Assembly: GCA_000154345.1 (NCBI GenBank)
Contig: DS480347.1
Span: forward strand, 62,001 to 126,000
DNA: 64,000 nucleotides
Source: [Clostridium] leptum DSM 753
GTDB lineage: Bacteria; Bacillota; Clostridia; Oscillospirales; Acutalibacteraceae
Direction of reading: 5' to 3'
How positions within the stretch are numbered: position 1 is the first letter of the stretch; each line of letters starts with the position of its first letter. The notes beneath the pieces are model-generated. The model was not told where the DNA came from. It searched no databases and worked only from the letters and a program-made list of their open reading frames with translations. Below, piece by piece: positions 32,856 to 41,852 of this stretch. The position numbers and the translations under genes are program-made.

Positions 32856-33444
32856 ATTCCTTTGCCTTCTTTCCGTTCCTTAATTTGCAAATTCCCTGGG
32901 TCATGGTTCCCATCGGGCAGTATACGCACCACGACCGGGGCCGGAACAATACCTTTGTCAAAAGGCCCAGCACCGTCGAGGTGAGCATAACGCCGAAAAA
33001 GCCGAAGGCAAACTGCCCGATCCACGGGGCCACAAAACTCATGTCCGCCCACTGCCACGGGAGCTTGAACACCCACAGAAGCGTCACCGTCTGCGAAAGG
33101 GGCGCGCCGGTAAATACCCGGTAGGTGCTGAACAGCATCAGGCCGAACATCACCATAAAGAAGGTTAAAAAACCATAGCGGAACCACGGGCTGCGCAGAA
33201 GCTTGGGCGGCGGGGTGTTCCGGGACAATTTCAGCTTTTCTCCCAGCAGGCTGAAAAGCTGGCCGCGCCCGCAGTAGCGGTTGCAGTAGGCTTTGCTGCC
33301 GCCGAAAATGGCGACGAACAGCGGGATACAGAAAAACAGCATCCCCAGCCATGCGAACAGGATATTGAACAGCCCCAAAAACAGGTAGCACAGCTCGGCG
33401 ATCCAAAGGTAGTCCGACCACCTTTTTTTCCTTGTGCTTTTCAC
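32803..33444 (-). CDS. 4Fe-4S membrane protein (NapH/CcoG-like)
   Basis: A 213-residue membrane protein with about four helices and conserved cysteine clusters facing the cytoplasm: YCNRYCGRGQLFSLL near residue 55 and WCVYCPMGTMTQGICKL near 188. These resemble NapH/CcoG-type polyferredoxins that pass electrons across or along the membrane. Translation starts at a GTG that overlaps the ferredoxin stop (GTGA). The last 17 codons overlap the arsR start. Confidence 0.88.
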   Translation of the reverse strand: MKSTRKKRWSDYLWIAELCYLFLGLFNILFAWLGMLFFCIPLFVAIFGGSKAYCNRYCGRGQLFSLLGEKLKLSRNTPPPKLLRSPWFRYGFLTFFMVMFGLMLFSTYRVFTGAPLSQTVTLLWVFKLPWQWADMSFVAPWIGQFAFGFFGVMLTSTVLGLLTKVLFRPRSWCVYCPMGTMTQGICKLRNGKKAKEYGRTGKENSGAAEASGE

Positions 33445-33647
33445 AGTGCACCGCCCCTTTCCACCATGTTGATGACCGCCGCAGGGCATACCTTTGCGCA
33501 CCTGCCGCAGCCGACGCATTTCTCCTCATCTACATGGGCGGAAACGCCCCATCTGATTTGGATCGCCTCTTTCGGGCAGACGGGGACGCAGGTGCCGCAA
33601 GCGACGCACTCTTTGCCGATCTGGGAAACGCGGGGTGTTTTTGTCAT
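33441..33647 (-). CDS. 2[4Fe-4S] ferredoxin
   Basis: A 68-residue clostridial-type ferredoxin with two full motifs: CVACGTCVPVCPKEAI and CVGCGRCAKVCPAAVI. It is the first gene of the operon ferredoxin, membrane 4Fe-4S protein, ArsR, ferredoxin, nitroreductase. GGAGGG precedes the ATG by about seven bases. Confidence 0.94.
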   Translation of the reverse strand: MTKTPRVSQIGKECVACGTCVPVCPKEAIQIRWGVSAHVDEEKCVGCGRCAKVCPAAVINMVERGGAL

Positions 33648-33696
33648 AAGTACCCTCCAAAAATCTCTTTGTTATTTAAGCGATTAAGTAAATACT

Positions 33697-33725
33697 AATA
33701 TATTATATATGCCTGCATTTGTCAA
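33697..33725 (-). promoter_or_regulatory. Promoter (and possible ArsR operator) of the ferredoxin-nitroreductase operon
   Basis: On the minus strand TTGACA (33725-33720) and TATATT (33702-33697) are 17 bases apart. The palindrome TAATATATTA overlaps the -10, a position where ArsR-type repressors commonly bind. Confidence 0.75.
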
Positions 33726-33802
33726 GTTAGAACAGGAAATTTGTTGTCGTCTTAATTACAAAAAAGCGGATATGCCGAAAGCATGTCCGCCAAACAGAAG
33801 CA

Positions 33803-34294
33803 TCAGCCGTTTGTTTTTTTATCCAGCCGCAAATGGAGTCGGTAGAGCGCAAACCTTGCAACCGGCTGTGCAATGCACATTTCTACAAAGAGGGAAATGG
33901 AAAAATTACGCGGCCATTTGTGAAAGAACATCTGAATGGGTTCCCATGAAACAGAACGTGTCCCGATCCAGGTGCCTATGACAGTCAGTAGAACGGACAT
34001 CATCAATACTGTACACAGAATATTGACTACAATATGAGCGTTAAAACTGTCTCCTTTCGAAACAATTTTTGCCGTCATCTTTTCTGCGGGGATGTAGGTC
34101 AATAGGACAACGACGATGACGCTCAGCCAAATCAACGGCAGGACGATGAGCACATCCCGATAAACATACAGGTGGAAACCGGCTTCAAAAAAGGTGATCA
34201 GCGGGGCAATGATATTGACTGAAATGATGGAGACAATGCCCATAAATAACGCAAATTCCTTTTTGCTGCGGGGTAATTTCATGTAAAATTCCAT
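33803..34294 (-). CDS. DUF2798 family membrane protein
   Basis: A 163-residue protein with four membrane helices in two similar halves. The second half contains HKWPRNFSISLFVEMCIAQP, which I recognise from the DUF2798 family; the first half has the matching segment at about residues 10-60. Function unknown. AAGGAG precedes the ATG at 34294. A terminator-like hairpin sits in its leader. Confidence 0.85.
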   Translation of the reverse strand: MEFYMKLPRSKKEFALFMGIVSIISVNIIAPLITFFEAGFHLYVYRDVLIVLPLIWLSVIVVVLLTYIPAEKMTAKIVSKGDSFNAHIVVNILCTVLMMSVLLTVIGTWIGTRSVSWEPIQMFFHKWPRNFSISLFVEMCIAQPVARFALYRLHLRLDKKTNG

Positions 34295-34321
34295 TTTGAT
34301 TCTCCTTTTTCGTAAAAAATA

Positions 34322-34348
34322 AGCGTGAAATCATTCCGATTTCACGCT
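34322..34348 (-). terminator. Terminator-like hairpin in the DUF2798 leader
   Basis: On the minus strand AGCGTGAAATC pairs with GATTTCACGCT around a 5-base loop and is followed by TATTTTTT, 28 bases ahead of the start codon. It lies downstream of the gene's own predicted promoter, so it may act as an attenuator. Confidence 0.7.
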
Positions 34349-34385
34349 GAACCATTATACGCGCTTTCTATTATTTACATTATTC

Positions 34386-34415
34386 ATTATATCATATGCT
34401 TTTTTTAAAATTCAA
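34386..34415 (-). promoter_or_regulatory. Predicted promoter for the DUF2798 gene
   Basis: Minus strand TTGAAT (34415-34410), 18 bases, TATAAT (34391-34386). A second TATAAT nearer the hairpin lacks a -35. Confidence 0.55.
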
Positions 34416-34573
34416 GTCAAAGTTTCTTGAATCTTAACGGAGAATATTTTGCCTTTCCAGTACAATAAAAAAGTGAACATTGTTTTTCTTCAACTTCTGC
34501 TGAAAATGGCATGGAATAGACACGGAAACTGCTGTGCAGGAGCTGGCTTATACCGAGCAGGATAAAAGCTTAG

Positions 34574-34975
34574 TCAGCCCTCAAAGGTATAGGAGAACGG
34601 AAGCAGTTCTTTCGCCTTGATTTTTGCATGCTGTCCTGCAACGGAGAGAATCACTTCACAGTCCGGCATATAATCATGCAGGATCTGGCGGCAGTTTCCA
34701 CAGGGCGGGATAATTTCCGAACCGTCCTTGCCTCTTACCGCAACAATCGTATCAAAGTCCCGTTCCCCTTGTGTGACAGCAGCTCCGATGGCAATCTGCT
34801 CCGCGCAGGCGCCGTGCATGGAATACATATTGACGCCGGCAAATATTTTTCCGCTCTTGCTGCGTACTGCCGCACCTACTGTATGATTTTCGTGGATTGC
34901 GTCGTAATTCAGCCGGATGACCCTTTGCGCTTCTGCGATCAATTCATAATCTTTGTCGGTTAATGGCTGCATCAT
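34574..34975 (-). CDS. cdd: Cytidine deaminase-like protein
   Basis: Deaminates cytidine/deoxycytidine (pyrimidine salvage), or a related substrate such as blasticidin. The 133-residue protein has the zinc site HGACAEQIAIG (Cys and the catalytic Glu, near residue 52) and PPCGNCRQIL (two Cys, near 88). HTVGAAVRSKSGKIFAGVN is the substrate loop. The ATG at 34975 or 34972 follows a purine-rich GGAAGGA stretch. No operon partner. Confidence 0.92.
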   Translation of the reverse strand: MMQPLTDKDYELIAEAQRVIRLNYDAIHENHTVGAAVRSKSGKIFAGVNMYSMHGACAEQIAIGAAVTQGERDFDTIVAVRGKDGSEIIPPCGNCRQILHDYMPDCEVILSVAGQHAKIKAKELLPFSYTFEG

Positions 34976-35110
34976 ACCCCATCCTTCCCATTTATTCGCA
35001 TTTGTCTTGCACAATCACTGGTATCATTGTATCACAATGCAAGAATTTCTATCAAGCAACGTAGTACAGAAATTTCTGTTTTATCGTTCCAAAATAAAAA
35101 GATAAGAAAA

Positions 35111-35149
35111 ACAAAAGGAGACAGTTCACAAAGAACTGTCTCCTTTTGT
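35111..35149. terminator. Strong terminator after hsp20
   Basis: ACAAAAGGAGACAGTTC (35111-35127) pairs perfectly over 17 bases with 35133-35149 around a 5-base loop. The arm ends give a U-tract in both directions. Confidence 0.9.
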
Positions 35150-35158
35150 TTTGATCGC

Positions 35159-35605
35159 TTATTCAATGGTAATCTGATTTGGCTTCGGCAAAGCCTTCGT
35201 TTCCTTCTTGGGGATAGAAAGCTTCAGAATACCGTCCTCGAATTTAGCGGAAACATCTTTCTCGGTAATGCCATCACCAATATAGAAGCTCCGGCTGCAT
35301 TCTCCGCAATACCGCTCGCGGCGGATATACCGGCCCTTGTCGTCTTTCTGGTCCTTATCAAGGCCCTTGCTTGCGCTGATGGTCAGGTAGCCGTCTGAAA
35401 TCTGAGCCTGGATTTCATCCTTCTTAAAGCCCGGAAGGTCGATATCCAGTTCATAGGAGTTATCCTTTTCCCGGACGTCTGTCTTCATCAAAGCCTTTGC
35501 ATGTTTTCCATACAGCGGGTTGTGACGTGAGAACATCGGCATCAATTCGAACGGATCATCAAACATTTCATCGAACAGGTTTTCACCAAAACGCTTAGAC
35601 AACAT
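35159..35605 (-). CDS. hsp20: Hsp20/alpha-crystallin small heat shock protein
   Basis: ATP-independent holdase that binds unfolding proteins. The 148-residue protein has the alpha-crystallin domain from about residue 40 (TDVREKDNSYELDIDLPGFK) to DGILKLSIPKKE, including RSFYIGDGITEKDVSAKFEDG and the C-terminal anchor motif TIE. It is controlled by a CIRCE-type operator overlapping a sigma-A promoter, so HrcA should repress it. Confidence 0.95.
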   Translation of the reverse strand: MLSKRFGENLFDEMFDDPFELMPMFSRHNPLYGKHAKALMKTDVREKDNSYELDIDLPGFKKDEIQAQISDGYLTISASKGLDKDQKDDKGRYIRRERYCGECSRSFYIGDGITEKDVSAKFEDGILKLSIPKKETKALPKPNQITIE

Positions 35606-35616
35606 AAGTCATTCCT

Positions 35617-35630
35617 CCAATCATAATTGG
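35617..35630 (-). promoter_or_regulatory. Small hairpin touching the hsp20 ribosome binding site
   Basis: CCAAT-TATG-ATTGG on the minus strand overlaps the last two bases of the complementary strand of GGAGG (35618-35614). Together with hairpins earlier in a leader of about 160 nt it could form a temperature-sensitive fold. Stability is low, so confidence is limited. Confidence 0.35.
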
Positions 35631-35772
35631 CTCGTAGATGGCTGGAATTTTTCTCGGCTGTTGCGAGCTTTTGCTGTCCGGTTCACCGCATTTCTGCGGC
35701 AAGCCTTTTGGTTGCTTTCAGATGGGCTCCGGAAAACCCGGAATCCTTGCGCCTCTTTCAAGGTACACTTAT

Positions 35773-35814
35773 ATTATAGCTCATAAATTAGCACTGTCAA
35801 TATGAGAGTGCTAA
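35773..35814 (-). promoter_or_regulatory. CIRCE operator with embedded sigma-A promoter for hsp20
   Basis: TTAGCACTG-N9-GAGTGCTAA at 35788-35814 matches CIRCE (TTAGCACTC-N9-GAGTGCTAA) with one mismatch. On the minus strand TTGACA (35800-35795) lies inside the spacer and TATAAT (35778-35773) follows 16 bases on. HrcA binding would block the -35. Confidence 0.92.
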
Positions 35815-35975
35815 TTTTAACAAAAAGATAACAATTTAAAAAAATGCAAAAGCCAAAATTAGAATTCTCATTTATAGCATGTTGTTGTTTTGTTCTTGGA
35901 AAAAGATTGAAAATCAGCCGCTTTCATGGTAAAATTACATTTGTATAATTTTATTTAGAAAGGGGCTTGACAAAA

Positions 35976-36191
<216 letters not shown>

Positions 36192-36216
36192 TAATATTAT
36201 GAAAGGAAGAAAGCAG

Positions 36217-37776
36217 ATGATGAAAAAAAGAAAATGGCTGGTAAGCCTGCTGGCGGTTGTATTGACGGTAACAATGCTTCCTATAGCGGCATTTGCGCAG
36301 ACTGCCGAACGGACAACGGGGCTTGATTTATCCAACAAAACAGAAGCCGAAGCAAATGAAGCGGAAGGCTGGAGCTGGAGTCCTGATGGAGAAGGCGGGT
36401 ATACCCTTGTTTTGGAAAATGTCAATATATCCGCCCAATCGGGTGATGCCATTACACTTCCGAACAATGTAGATGTCGATATCATTTTGAAAGGCAATAA
36501 CCGTATATCGGGCGAGACTGCGCTGTTTGGTGTAGAAACAGCCGGCGGGCTTGTCACAATAAAAGGTGAAACCTCTGATGCTTCCCTGACGGCAGTGAGC
36601 AATGAAAATTCAATGTGGGGAACAATTTCTATTTCCAATCTGCTGATTGAAAGCGGCAATGTCTATACGGAAGGGGACGGAAACGTCATTGATACTTTCA
36701 GTATGACAGGGGGCTCTTTTACCATTAATCAGACCTTCGGCAGTTGGGCCGCGCTTCACACCGTTAACCGCGTTTCGATCACCGGCGGCAGGCTTGAGAT
36801 CACGACAGATGAAACGAACGGCTATGCTGTTTACAATTATCCGAGCCAGGATGAAGGGGAATCCGGGGTTTATATCGGAGGCAATGCAGAGGTTGTCATC
36901 AACAAAAGCAATGTGGGGATCGCGGTTCTTGAAAAAGGAAGCGGCATATCAGATGGAAAAATCGAAATTGCAGGCGGTACGGTCAAGATAAATTCCGCGA
37001 ATATCGGCCTGTATACGGCTGTGGAAGATATTATCCTGAGCGGCGGCAATATAGAGATAATATCAGACAATATCGCTCTCAAAGCTGTGAAGGGGAACGT
37101 AGATTTCACGGGAGCTGATACAGGGATAAAGGCGCCAACGCCGGTATCTGCGGGCGGAGAAGTAGTCGGAACATATCATGACATACATCAATGGGCTTCT
37201 GAGTGGTCTTACGACGATAATGGGCATTGGAAGGCGTGTACCAATCCAGGTTGTGACGCTGTAAACGAATATTCTGCACATCAGGGCGGCACAGCTACCT
37301 GTACGCAGAAAGCAGTCTGCGAAATTTGCGGGCAGGAATATGGCGAGGTTGATGAAACGGCGCATACCCCCGATGGCACAGGCTGGCATTTTGATGAAAA
37401 CAGCCATTGGAATACCTGTGAGTGCGGCGCGAAACTGAATGAAGGCGCCCATACGTTTGAGTGGGTAACGGACAAGGAAGCGACTGCCACGGAAGCCGGG
37501 TTGAAGCATGAAGAATGTACCGTATGCGGCTACGAAAAAGATGCAGTAGAAATCCCGGCAGCCGGGACAGCGGATGACGGCAAGGACGAACAGACGTCTA
37601 CTTCTGCCGATGGCAGCAGCGATACTGTCGAGGATGGACAAAAGCCTTCTGGGGAAGATACCCCACAGACTGGCGATAACAGCAATTCCGCTCTCTGGAT
37701 TGCGCTCATGCTGACGGCGGGCACGGCTCTCACCGCGGCAGCCATTTTCAGCAGGAAGAAAAAATACAGCAGATAA
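36217..37776 (+). CDS. Secreted, cell-wall-anchored beta-helix-like surface protein (PQTGD sorting signal)
   Basis: A 519-residue protein. A signal peptide (KKRKWLVSLLAVVL to AAFAQ) is followed by about 300 residues of short beta-strand repeats rich in Asn, Gly and Ile (such as ISITGGRLEIT-like turns), consistent with a right-handed beta-helix. Two His/Cys-rich units follow (HWKACTNPGCD, CEICGQEYGEVDETAH, HWNTCECGAKL, ECTVCGYEKDAVEIP). The C-terminus is a sortase signal: TPQTGDNSNSALW, a hydrophobic helix, and RKKKYSR. AAGGAAG precedes the ATG. Expression may depend on the repeat-bearing leader. Confidence 0.88.
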   Translation: MMKKRKWLVSLLAVVLTVTMLPIAAFAQTAERTTGLDLSNKTEAEANEAEGWSWSPDGEGGYTLVLENVNISAQSGDAITLPNNVDVDIILKGNNRISGETALFGVETAGGLVTIKGETSDASLTAVSNENSMWGTISISNLLIESGNVYTEGDGNVIDTFSMTGGSFTINQTFGSWAALHTVNRVSITGGRLEITTDETNGYAVYNYPSQDEGESGVYIGGNAEVVINKSNVGIAVLEKGSGISDGKIEIAGGTVKINSANIGLYTAVEDIILSGGNIEIISDNIALKAVKGNVDFTGADTGIKAPTPVSAGGEVVGTYHDIHQWASEWSYDDNGHWKACTNPGCDAVNEYSAHQGGTATCTQKAVCEICGQEYGEVDETAHTPDGTGWHFDENSHWNTCECGAKLNEGAHTFEWVTDKEATATEAGLKHEECTVCGYEKDAVEIPAAGTADDGKDEQTSTSADGSSDTVEDGQKPSGEDTPQTGDNSNSALWIALMLTAGTALTAAAIFSRKKKYSR

Positions 37777-37864
37777 CCGATAGGAATATAGGAACGCGCC
37801 CTGTGGATTCATCAATCCATAGGGCGCATTTTTTCATTTTCATAATGTGTTTTGTATTTATCCA

Positions 37865-39217
37865 TTAACTGCCTGATGGAAAAATACAGGAAAAAGCCGT
37901 GCCTTTTCCCAGCTCACTGGAAACAGAAATCTGCCCGTGATGGGCTTCTACAATCCACTTGACCATGGAAAGGCCCAAGCCGCTGCTATCGGAATTCCGG
38001 GAAGGGTCCGCCTGGTAAAACCGGTCCCAGATACGGGGCAGGTCTTGAGGGGAGATCCCAATCCCATCATCTTTTACAAGCACCTGCAAATATTCGTCCG
38101 CTTTCCAGGCGGACACCCATACATGGCCGCCTGGGTTCCCATAGCTGACGGCGTTTTCCAGCAGATTTCCCAGCAAACGTATCATCAGCGTTTGATCCGC
38201 CGTTAGCTGCAGCCCAGGCTCAATCCGGGTCTGAATTTGGATTCCCTTTTCCTGGGCGATGCCGGTAAATTCTTCCGCCACCATTTCGCAGATTTCACTG
38301 AAATCGACCGGCTCCAAATTCAGCTTTTCCCTTCCCTGGTCCGCCCGGGAAAGGAGCAGAAGCTGGGACACCATATCAGAAATGGATTTCATTTTCCGGT
38401 GAATGACCGAAACCTCCCGCCGTCCTTCTTCATCCAGATGGTTCCCCTGCAGGAGATCTTCACACTGCATCAAAACCACGCTGATTGGGGTGCGCAGCTC
38501 ATGGGCAACGTCGCTGGTAAACTGCTTTTCCCGCTGCATCCCGGCGTCGATGGTTTCCAGCAGCCCGTCAAAGGTACGGGCCAGCGTGTAGATTTCGTCG
38601 TTCCCTTTGCCCAGGTCGATCCGTTTGGATAAATCCTTTTCTTTCTGGATTTCCTGAACCGTTTTTGTAATTTTGGATACCGGATACAGGGCGCGCCGGC
38701 TCAGCAGATATCCGCACACGGCGGTCAGGAAAATCATCAGGGGGGACAGGATCAGCGCCAATCGGAGCGTATACCGGAAATCCCTTTCCGCGTCGCTGAT
38801 GGAAATGACCCCGCGGATCAGTACCGGCCGGCCGTTGACCGTATGTTCCAAATCCAAAACGGAGTAGTCGTTTTCCCCCGCGGTAATCGTCCGCAGGTTC
38901 CCGCTTTCAAAGGGAAGGTCATAGGCAAATCCATAGGGGATTCTTCCGTACAGCAGCTCCTGGCTGTTTTTATCATAAACGGAAAGGTAAACCCCATCCT
39001 CCAGGTTCATTAAATCGGAATCGAAATCCCAGCGCCCGTCTTCATACTCCATATCTTCAAAGGCCCCGAAAACGCTTGCCTCCAAGGTGTTTTCCACATT
39101 GGATACAATTTCACGGGAACTGATGGAAAACAGCAGGGCAAGCACGATGCAGACAACGAGGGCCATCATCCCGGTATGCAGCAAAACCAGCCTGGTTTTC
39201 AGCGACAGCCTTTTCAT
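37865..39217 (-). CDS. Membrane sensor histidine kinase
   Basis: A 450-residue kinase with two membrane helices (about 11-33 and 158-180) around an extracellular sensor domain. Then come a HAMP domain, a HisKA dimerisation helix with the phospho-His in SDVAHELRTPISVV (near 243), and the ATPase domain with N box LLGNLLENAVSYG, G1 DDGIGISPQDL and G2 GLGLSMVK. The start overlaps the response-regulator stop by 4 bases. With the PepSY gene upstream it resembles envelope-stress or CutRS-like systems. The signal is unknown. Confidence 0.95.
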   Translation of the reverse strand: MKRLSLKTRLVLLHTGMMALVVCIVLALLFSISSREIVSNVENTLEASVFGAFEDMEYEDGRWDFDSDLMNLEDGVYLSVYDKNSQELLYGRIPYGFAYDLPFESGNLRTITAGENDYSVLDLEHTVNGRPVLIRGVISISDAERDFRYTLRLALILSPLMIFLTAVCGYLLSRRALYPVSKITKTVQEIQKEKDLSKRIDLGKGNDEIYTLARTFDGLLETIDAGMQREKQFTSDVAHELRTPISVVLMQCEDLLQGNHLDEEGRREVSVIHRKMKSISDMVSQLLLLSRADQGREKLNLEPVDFSEICEMVAEEFTGIAQEKGIQIQTRIEPGLQLTADQTLMIRLLGNLLENAVSYGNPGGHVWVSAWKADEYLQVLVKDDGIGISPQDLPRIWDRFYQADPSRNSDSSGLGLSMVKWIVEAHHGQISVSSELGKGTAFSCIFPSGS

Positions 39218-39891
39218 AGGGTATCATCCTTCAGCACATATCCATGGCCCCGAACGGTATGGATCAGCTTTTTATCGTACCCTTCGTCCACCTTTTTCCG
39301 CAGGAACCGGATATATACGTCGATGACATTGGAGCCGCCGGAAAAATCGTAATCCCATACATGCTGTTCCAGCTTATCCCGGCTTAACACGACGCCGGCA
39401 TTCTGCATCATGTAATGAAGCAGGGAATACTCCTTGGAGGAAAGCTGGAGCTCCCTGTTCCCCCGGAATACCCGGCGGGTATCCACATGGAGGGATAGAT
39501 CCGCCACGTTTAAAATACTGCTTTTTTCCGTAACCGGCTTTCTCAGCAGGACACGAAGCCGCGCCAGCAGTTCCTCAAACGCGAAGGGCTTTACCAGATA
39601 ATCGTCCGCCCCGGCATCCAGCCCGGTTACCCGGTCTTCAATGCTGTCCTTGGCTGTTAATAAAAGCACGGGAAGGGCATTTTCCTCCCGGCGCAATTTT
39701 TTCAAAACGGTAATCCCGTCCATTTTTGGCATCATGATATCCAAAACCAGCGCGTCGTATTCCGCGCAGAGAAGATAGTCGAACACCTCTTCACCGTCGA
39801 AGCAGGCGTCCACGCTGTATCCGGCATCCTTCAGCCTTTTTTTAATGAGCTGGTTTAAATCCCGTTCATCTTCCGCAATCAAAATCCTCAT
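39214..39891 (-). CDS. OmpR-family response regulator
   Basis: A 225-residue DNA-binding regulator. The receiver domain has the acidic pocket EDERDL at the start, the phospho-acceptor Asp in LVLDIMMPKMDG (near 51) and Lys in LLTAKDS (near 101). The winged-helix domain ends in DVYIRFLRKKVDEG and IHTVRGHGYVLK. It is coupled to the kinase by a 4-base overlap. Probable targets include the PepSY gene 130 bases upstream on the same strand. Confidence 0.95.
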   Translation of the reverse strand: MRILIAEDERDLNQLIKKRLKDAGYSVDACFDGEEVFDYLLCAEYDALVLDIMMPKMDGITVLKKLRREENALPVLLLTAKDSIEDRVTGLDAGADDYLVKPFAFEELLARLRVLLRKPVTEKSSILNVADLSLHVDTRRVFRGNRELQLSSKEYSLLHYMMQNAGVVLSRDKLEQHVWDYDFSGGSNVIDVYIRFLRKKVDEGYDKKLIHTVRGHGYVLKDDTL

Positions 39892-40022
39892 AAAAATCCC
39901 TCCTTTGTATCAGTATATCATATCCGGGCGCGGGAAAGAAAGTTTGACGTAAACAGGAACTCCGCAGCGGGATACGCTGCGGAGTTTCCCCATCGGTTCG
40001 CTGTTCTTGTTATATATGATGG

Positions 40023-40999
40023 TTAGTCCCAATGCTCCGCACTCCACTCAATGATTGTTCCGGTGGAAGCGTCGATCTCAAATTCATACTCCATGCGGTT
40101 GTAGTAAATTTCGCCTTCATAAATCTGGCGGCCGTCATCGCGGTCCAGATGGATGCGGATATCGTTCGCGGAAGCACCGGGAACCTTTGCCAGAGCAATG
40201 CTGCGGGCTTTGTCTACGGATATGACCGTCCCATTGCCGCCGTTGTTATTGCTGGGGGAATAGTTCTCAATATCAAAATCAGAGCTGAGAATCCTTCCGG
40301 TGGCCTGGTCGATATCATAGTCGTATTCGGTCCCGTTGGCGTAGAACTCTACTTCATAAACCAGGCGGCCGTCGTCGTAATCCTCCTTTACCCATACGAA
40401 CTGGGTGGCGGATTCAGAAACGCCGGCGTCCTTCAGGGCAATGCTTTTGGCCTGATCCTTGGTAATGGCGGAGGAGGTATTGTTGCTGGGCTGCGCGGCC
40501 TGGGATGAAGCGGCGGGAGCTTGCGTTGCCTGGGATGCGGTGCCGCCGTTGGATTTTGAAGCGGAAGAACCGGATTCACTCGGAGAGGAGGAAGCAGGAG
40601 AACTGGAGCTTGCTTCCGCCTGGGAAGAGGATTCCTTGGTTTCTTCCTTTGCCTTTGGGATTTCCGCCCCAAGGACGTCGTAGGACGAATGGAGGATTTC
40701 TCCGGAGCTTCTCACGATGTCGTAATCATAGCTTTTTCCGCGGTTGTAAATCGATCTCATAAACCGGGACCGTTTTCCATGCCCTTGTCAATCCGAAGGG
40801 AAAGAACGTCCTGTTCGCTGACCCCCGCATGGGAAAATACGGCGGCTTTTGCTTCCTGCTCGCTGAGCTCCGGGTTTTCCGGAGCCGGGGAAGTGGCTGC
40901 CAGCGCGATGGCGGTGCCGCCTCCGATCACAAAAACCGCAGCGGCAGCCGCAATGGCGATCACCTTCGCGTTTAATTTCTTTAAAAACTCAAGTTTCAT
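40023..40999 (-). pseudogene. PepSY-domain protein, frameshifted
   Basis: The N-terminal frame (40999-40757) has a membrane anchor and the start of a PepSY domain, ending ...RIDKGMENGPGL. The rest (40760-40023) continues the same domain (YNRGKSYDYDIVRSSGEILH), then a Ser/Ala/Pro linker and two complete PepSY domains with conserved Asp-Gly-Tyr-Glu patterns (ALKDAGVSE... and ALAKVPGAS...). Between 40775 and 40755 a third frame would read PVYEID, the missing strand. At least two small indels are therefore needed to restore it, or the sequence has errors. PepSY proteins often sit beside OmpR-type two-component systems. Confidence 0.75.
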
Positions 41000-41105
41000 A
41001 TCTTACGCCTTCCTTCTCTTTTGGTTTGAGCTTTTGTTTGGATTGTGTCTACAGTATATCCCACAAAGATGAAAGAAAGATTAAAATAGAAAAGTTTTTA
41101 TCACG

Positions 41106-41648
41106 TCACGGGATTTGGATTCTATCCGGCGCCGGCGCTCTCTGCATACCACATAGGCGGAAAAATGGAAGCTTGACCTGCAGGATAAATAGGAAAAGGA
41201 CTGCCAGGATCCACGGAAGAAAGCTAATCACAGCATACAAACATCCCTTGTGGTTTTCGTAATGATATTCGTCATACGAGAAAACCCGTTCCGGATCCTC
41301 CAGGTAATACAGATACAGTTTAAAAGGCGGTGTGCCGGGATGTTTAAAAAATGCCCGGTATTCTTTCTCTTATCCTCCGACGGTGTACCGGTAGACTGCG
41401 TGCCAGTCATAATGGGCAACGTCTCCGGACCGGTGTTATTTCAATAGGGCCGCCTCGATGATATGGTTCCGGCTCCTTGCAATATCCCGTTTCCGTTCCC
41501 AGCTAAGCAGGTAGGTAATTCTTTTATAGGCGGGCACAGCAACGACATATCCCAGGATCAGTACGGCGAAGACCGCAGCCCACTTCACCCAATTCAGGGG
41601 ATCGTCTGTGAACACGCCGGTTAATGCCTCTTGTATCCCCATTTGCAT
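41106..41648 (-). pseudogene. Broken membrane protein gene
   Basis: A 70-residue N-terminal frame (41648-41436) has a good start (MQMGIQEALTG after AAGGGAA) and a membrane helix (VKWAAVFAVLILGYVVAVPA). It ends at TAA after IIEAALLK. In the same frame the sequence continues HRSGDVAHYDWHAVYRYTV, then GG and another stop. In a second frame it continues EYRAFFKHPGTPPFKLYLYY through NHKGCLYAVISFLPW and a second membrane helix. These pieces fit one membrane protein (DUF3592-like pattern, tentative) with one nonsense codon and one frameshift. Confidence 0.6.
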
Positions 41649-41672
41649 TCATTCCCTTCTATCCAAGCTGCG

Positions 41673-41697
41673 GGCCGGGGCTTCCATAGCCCCGGCC
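41673..41697 (-). terminator. GC-rich hairpin after the zinc-ribbon pseudogene
   Basis: GGCCGGGGCT (41673-41682) pairs perfectly with AGCCCCGGCC (41688-41697). There is no T run, so it may be a processing or boundary structure. Confidence 0.45.
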
Positions 41698-41698
41698 T

Positions 41699-41852
41699 TC
41701 ACAAATCCATATTTTCGCTTAGCTGTTTTTGGTACTCCTCTGCTTCATCCGGCGTTGCTTCCCGGACAGCAAATTTTGCCGCAGTCCGGGCATTGCGTTT
41801 CCGGCTGTGACGATTCAAATAAATAGTGCCAGGCGTCGCAGGCATACAGCAT
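41699..41852 (-). pseudogene. Small zinc-ribbon protein, frameshifted
   Basis: From ATG 41852 the frame reads MLYACDAWHYLFESSQPETQ then CPDCGK. There one extra A shifts it out of frame; without it the protein would continue FAVREATPDEAEEYQKQLSE and end NMDL at 41699. A single CPDC pair is kept. It is the third consecutive gene with a frameshift in this stretch. Confidence 0.6.
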
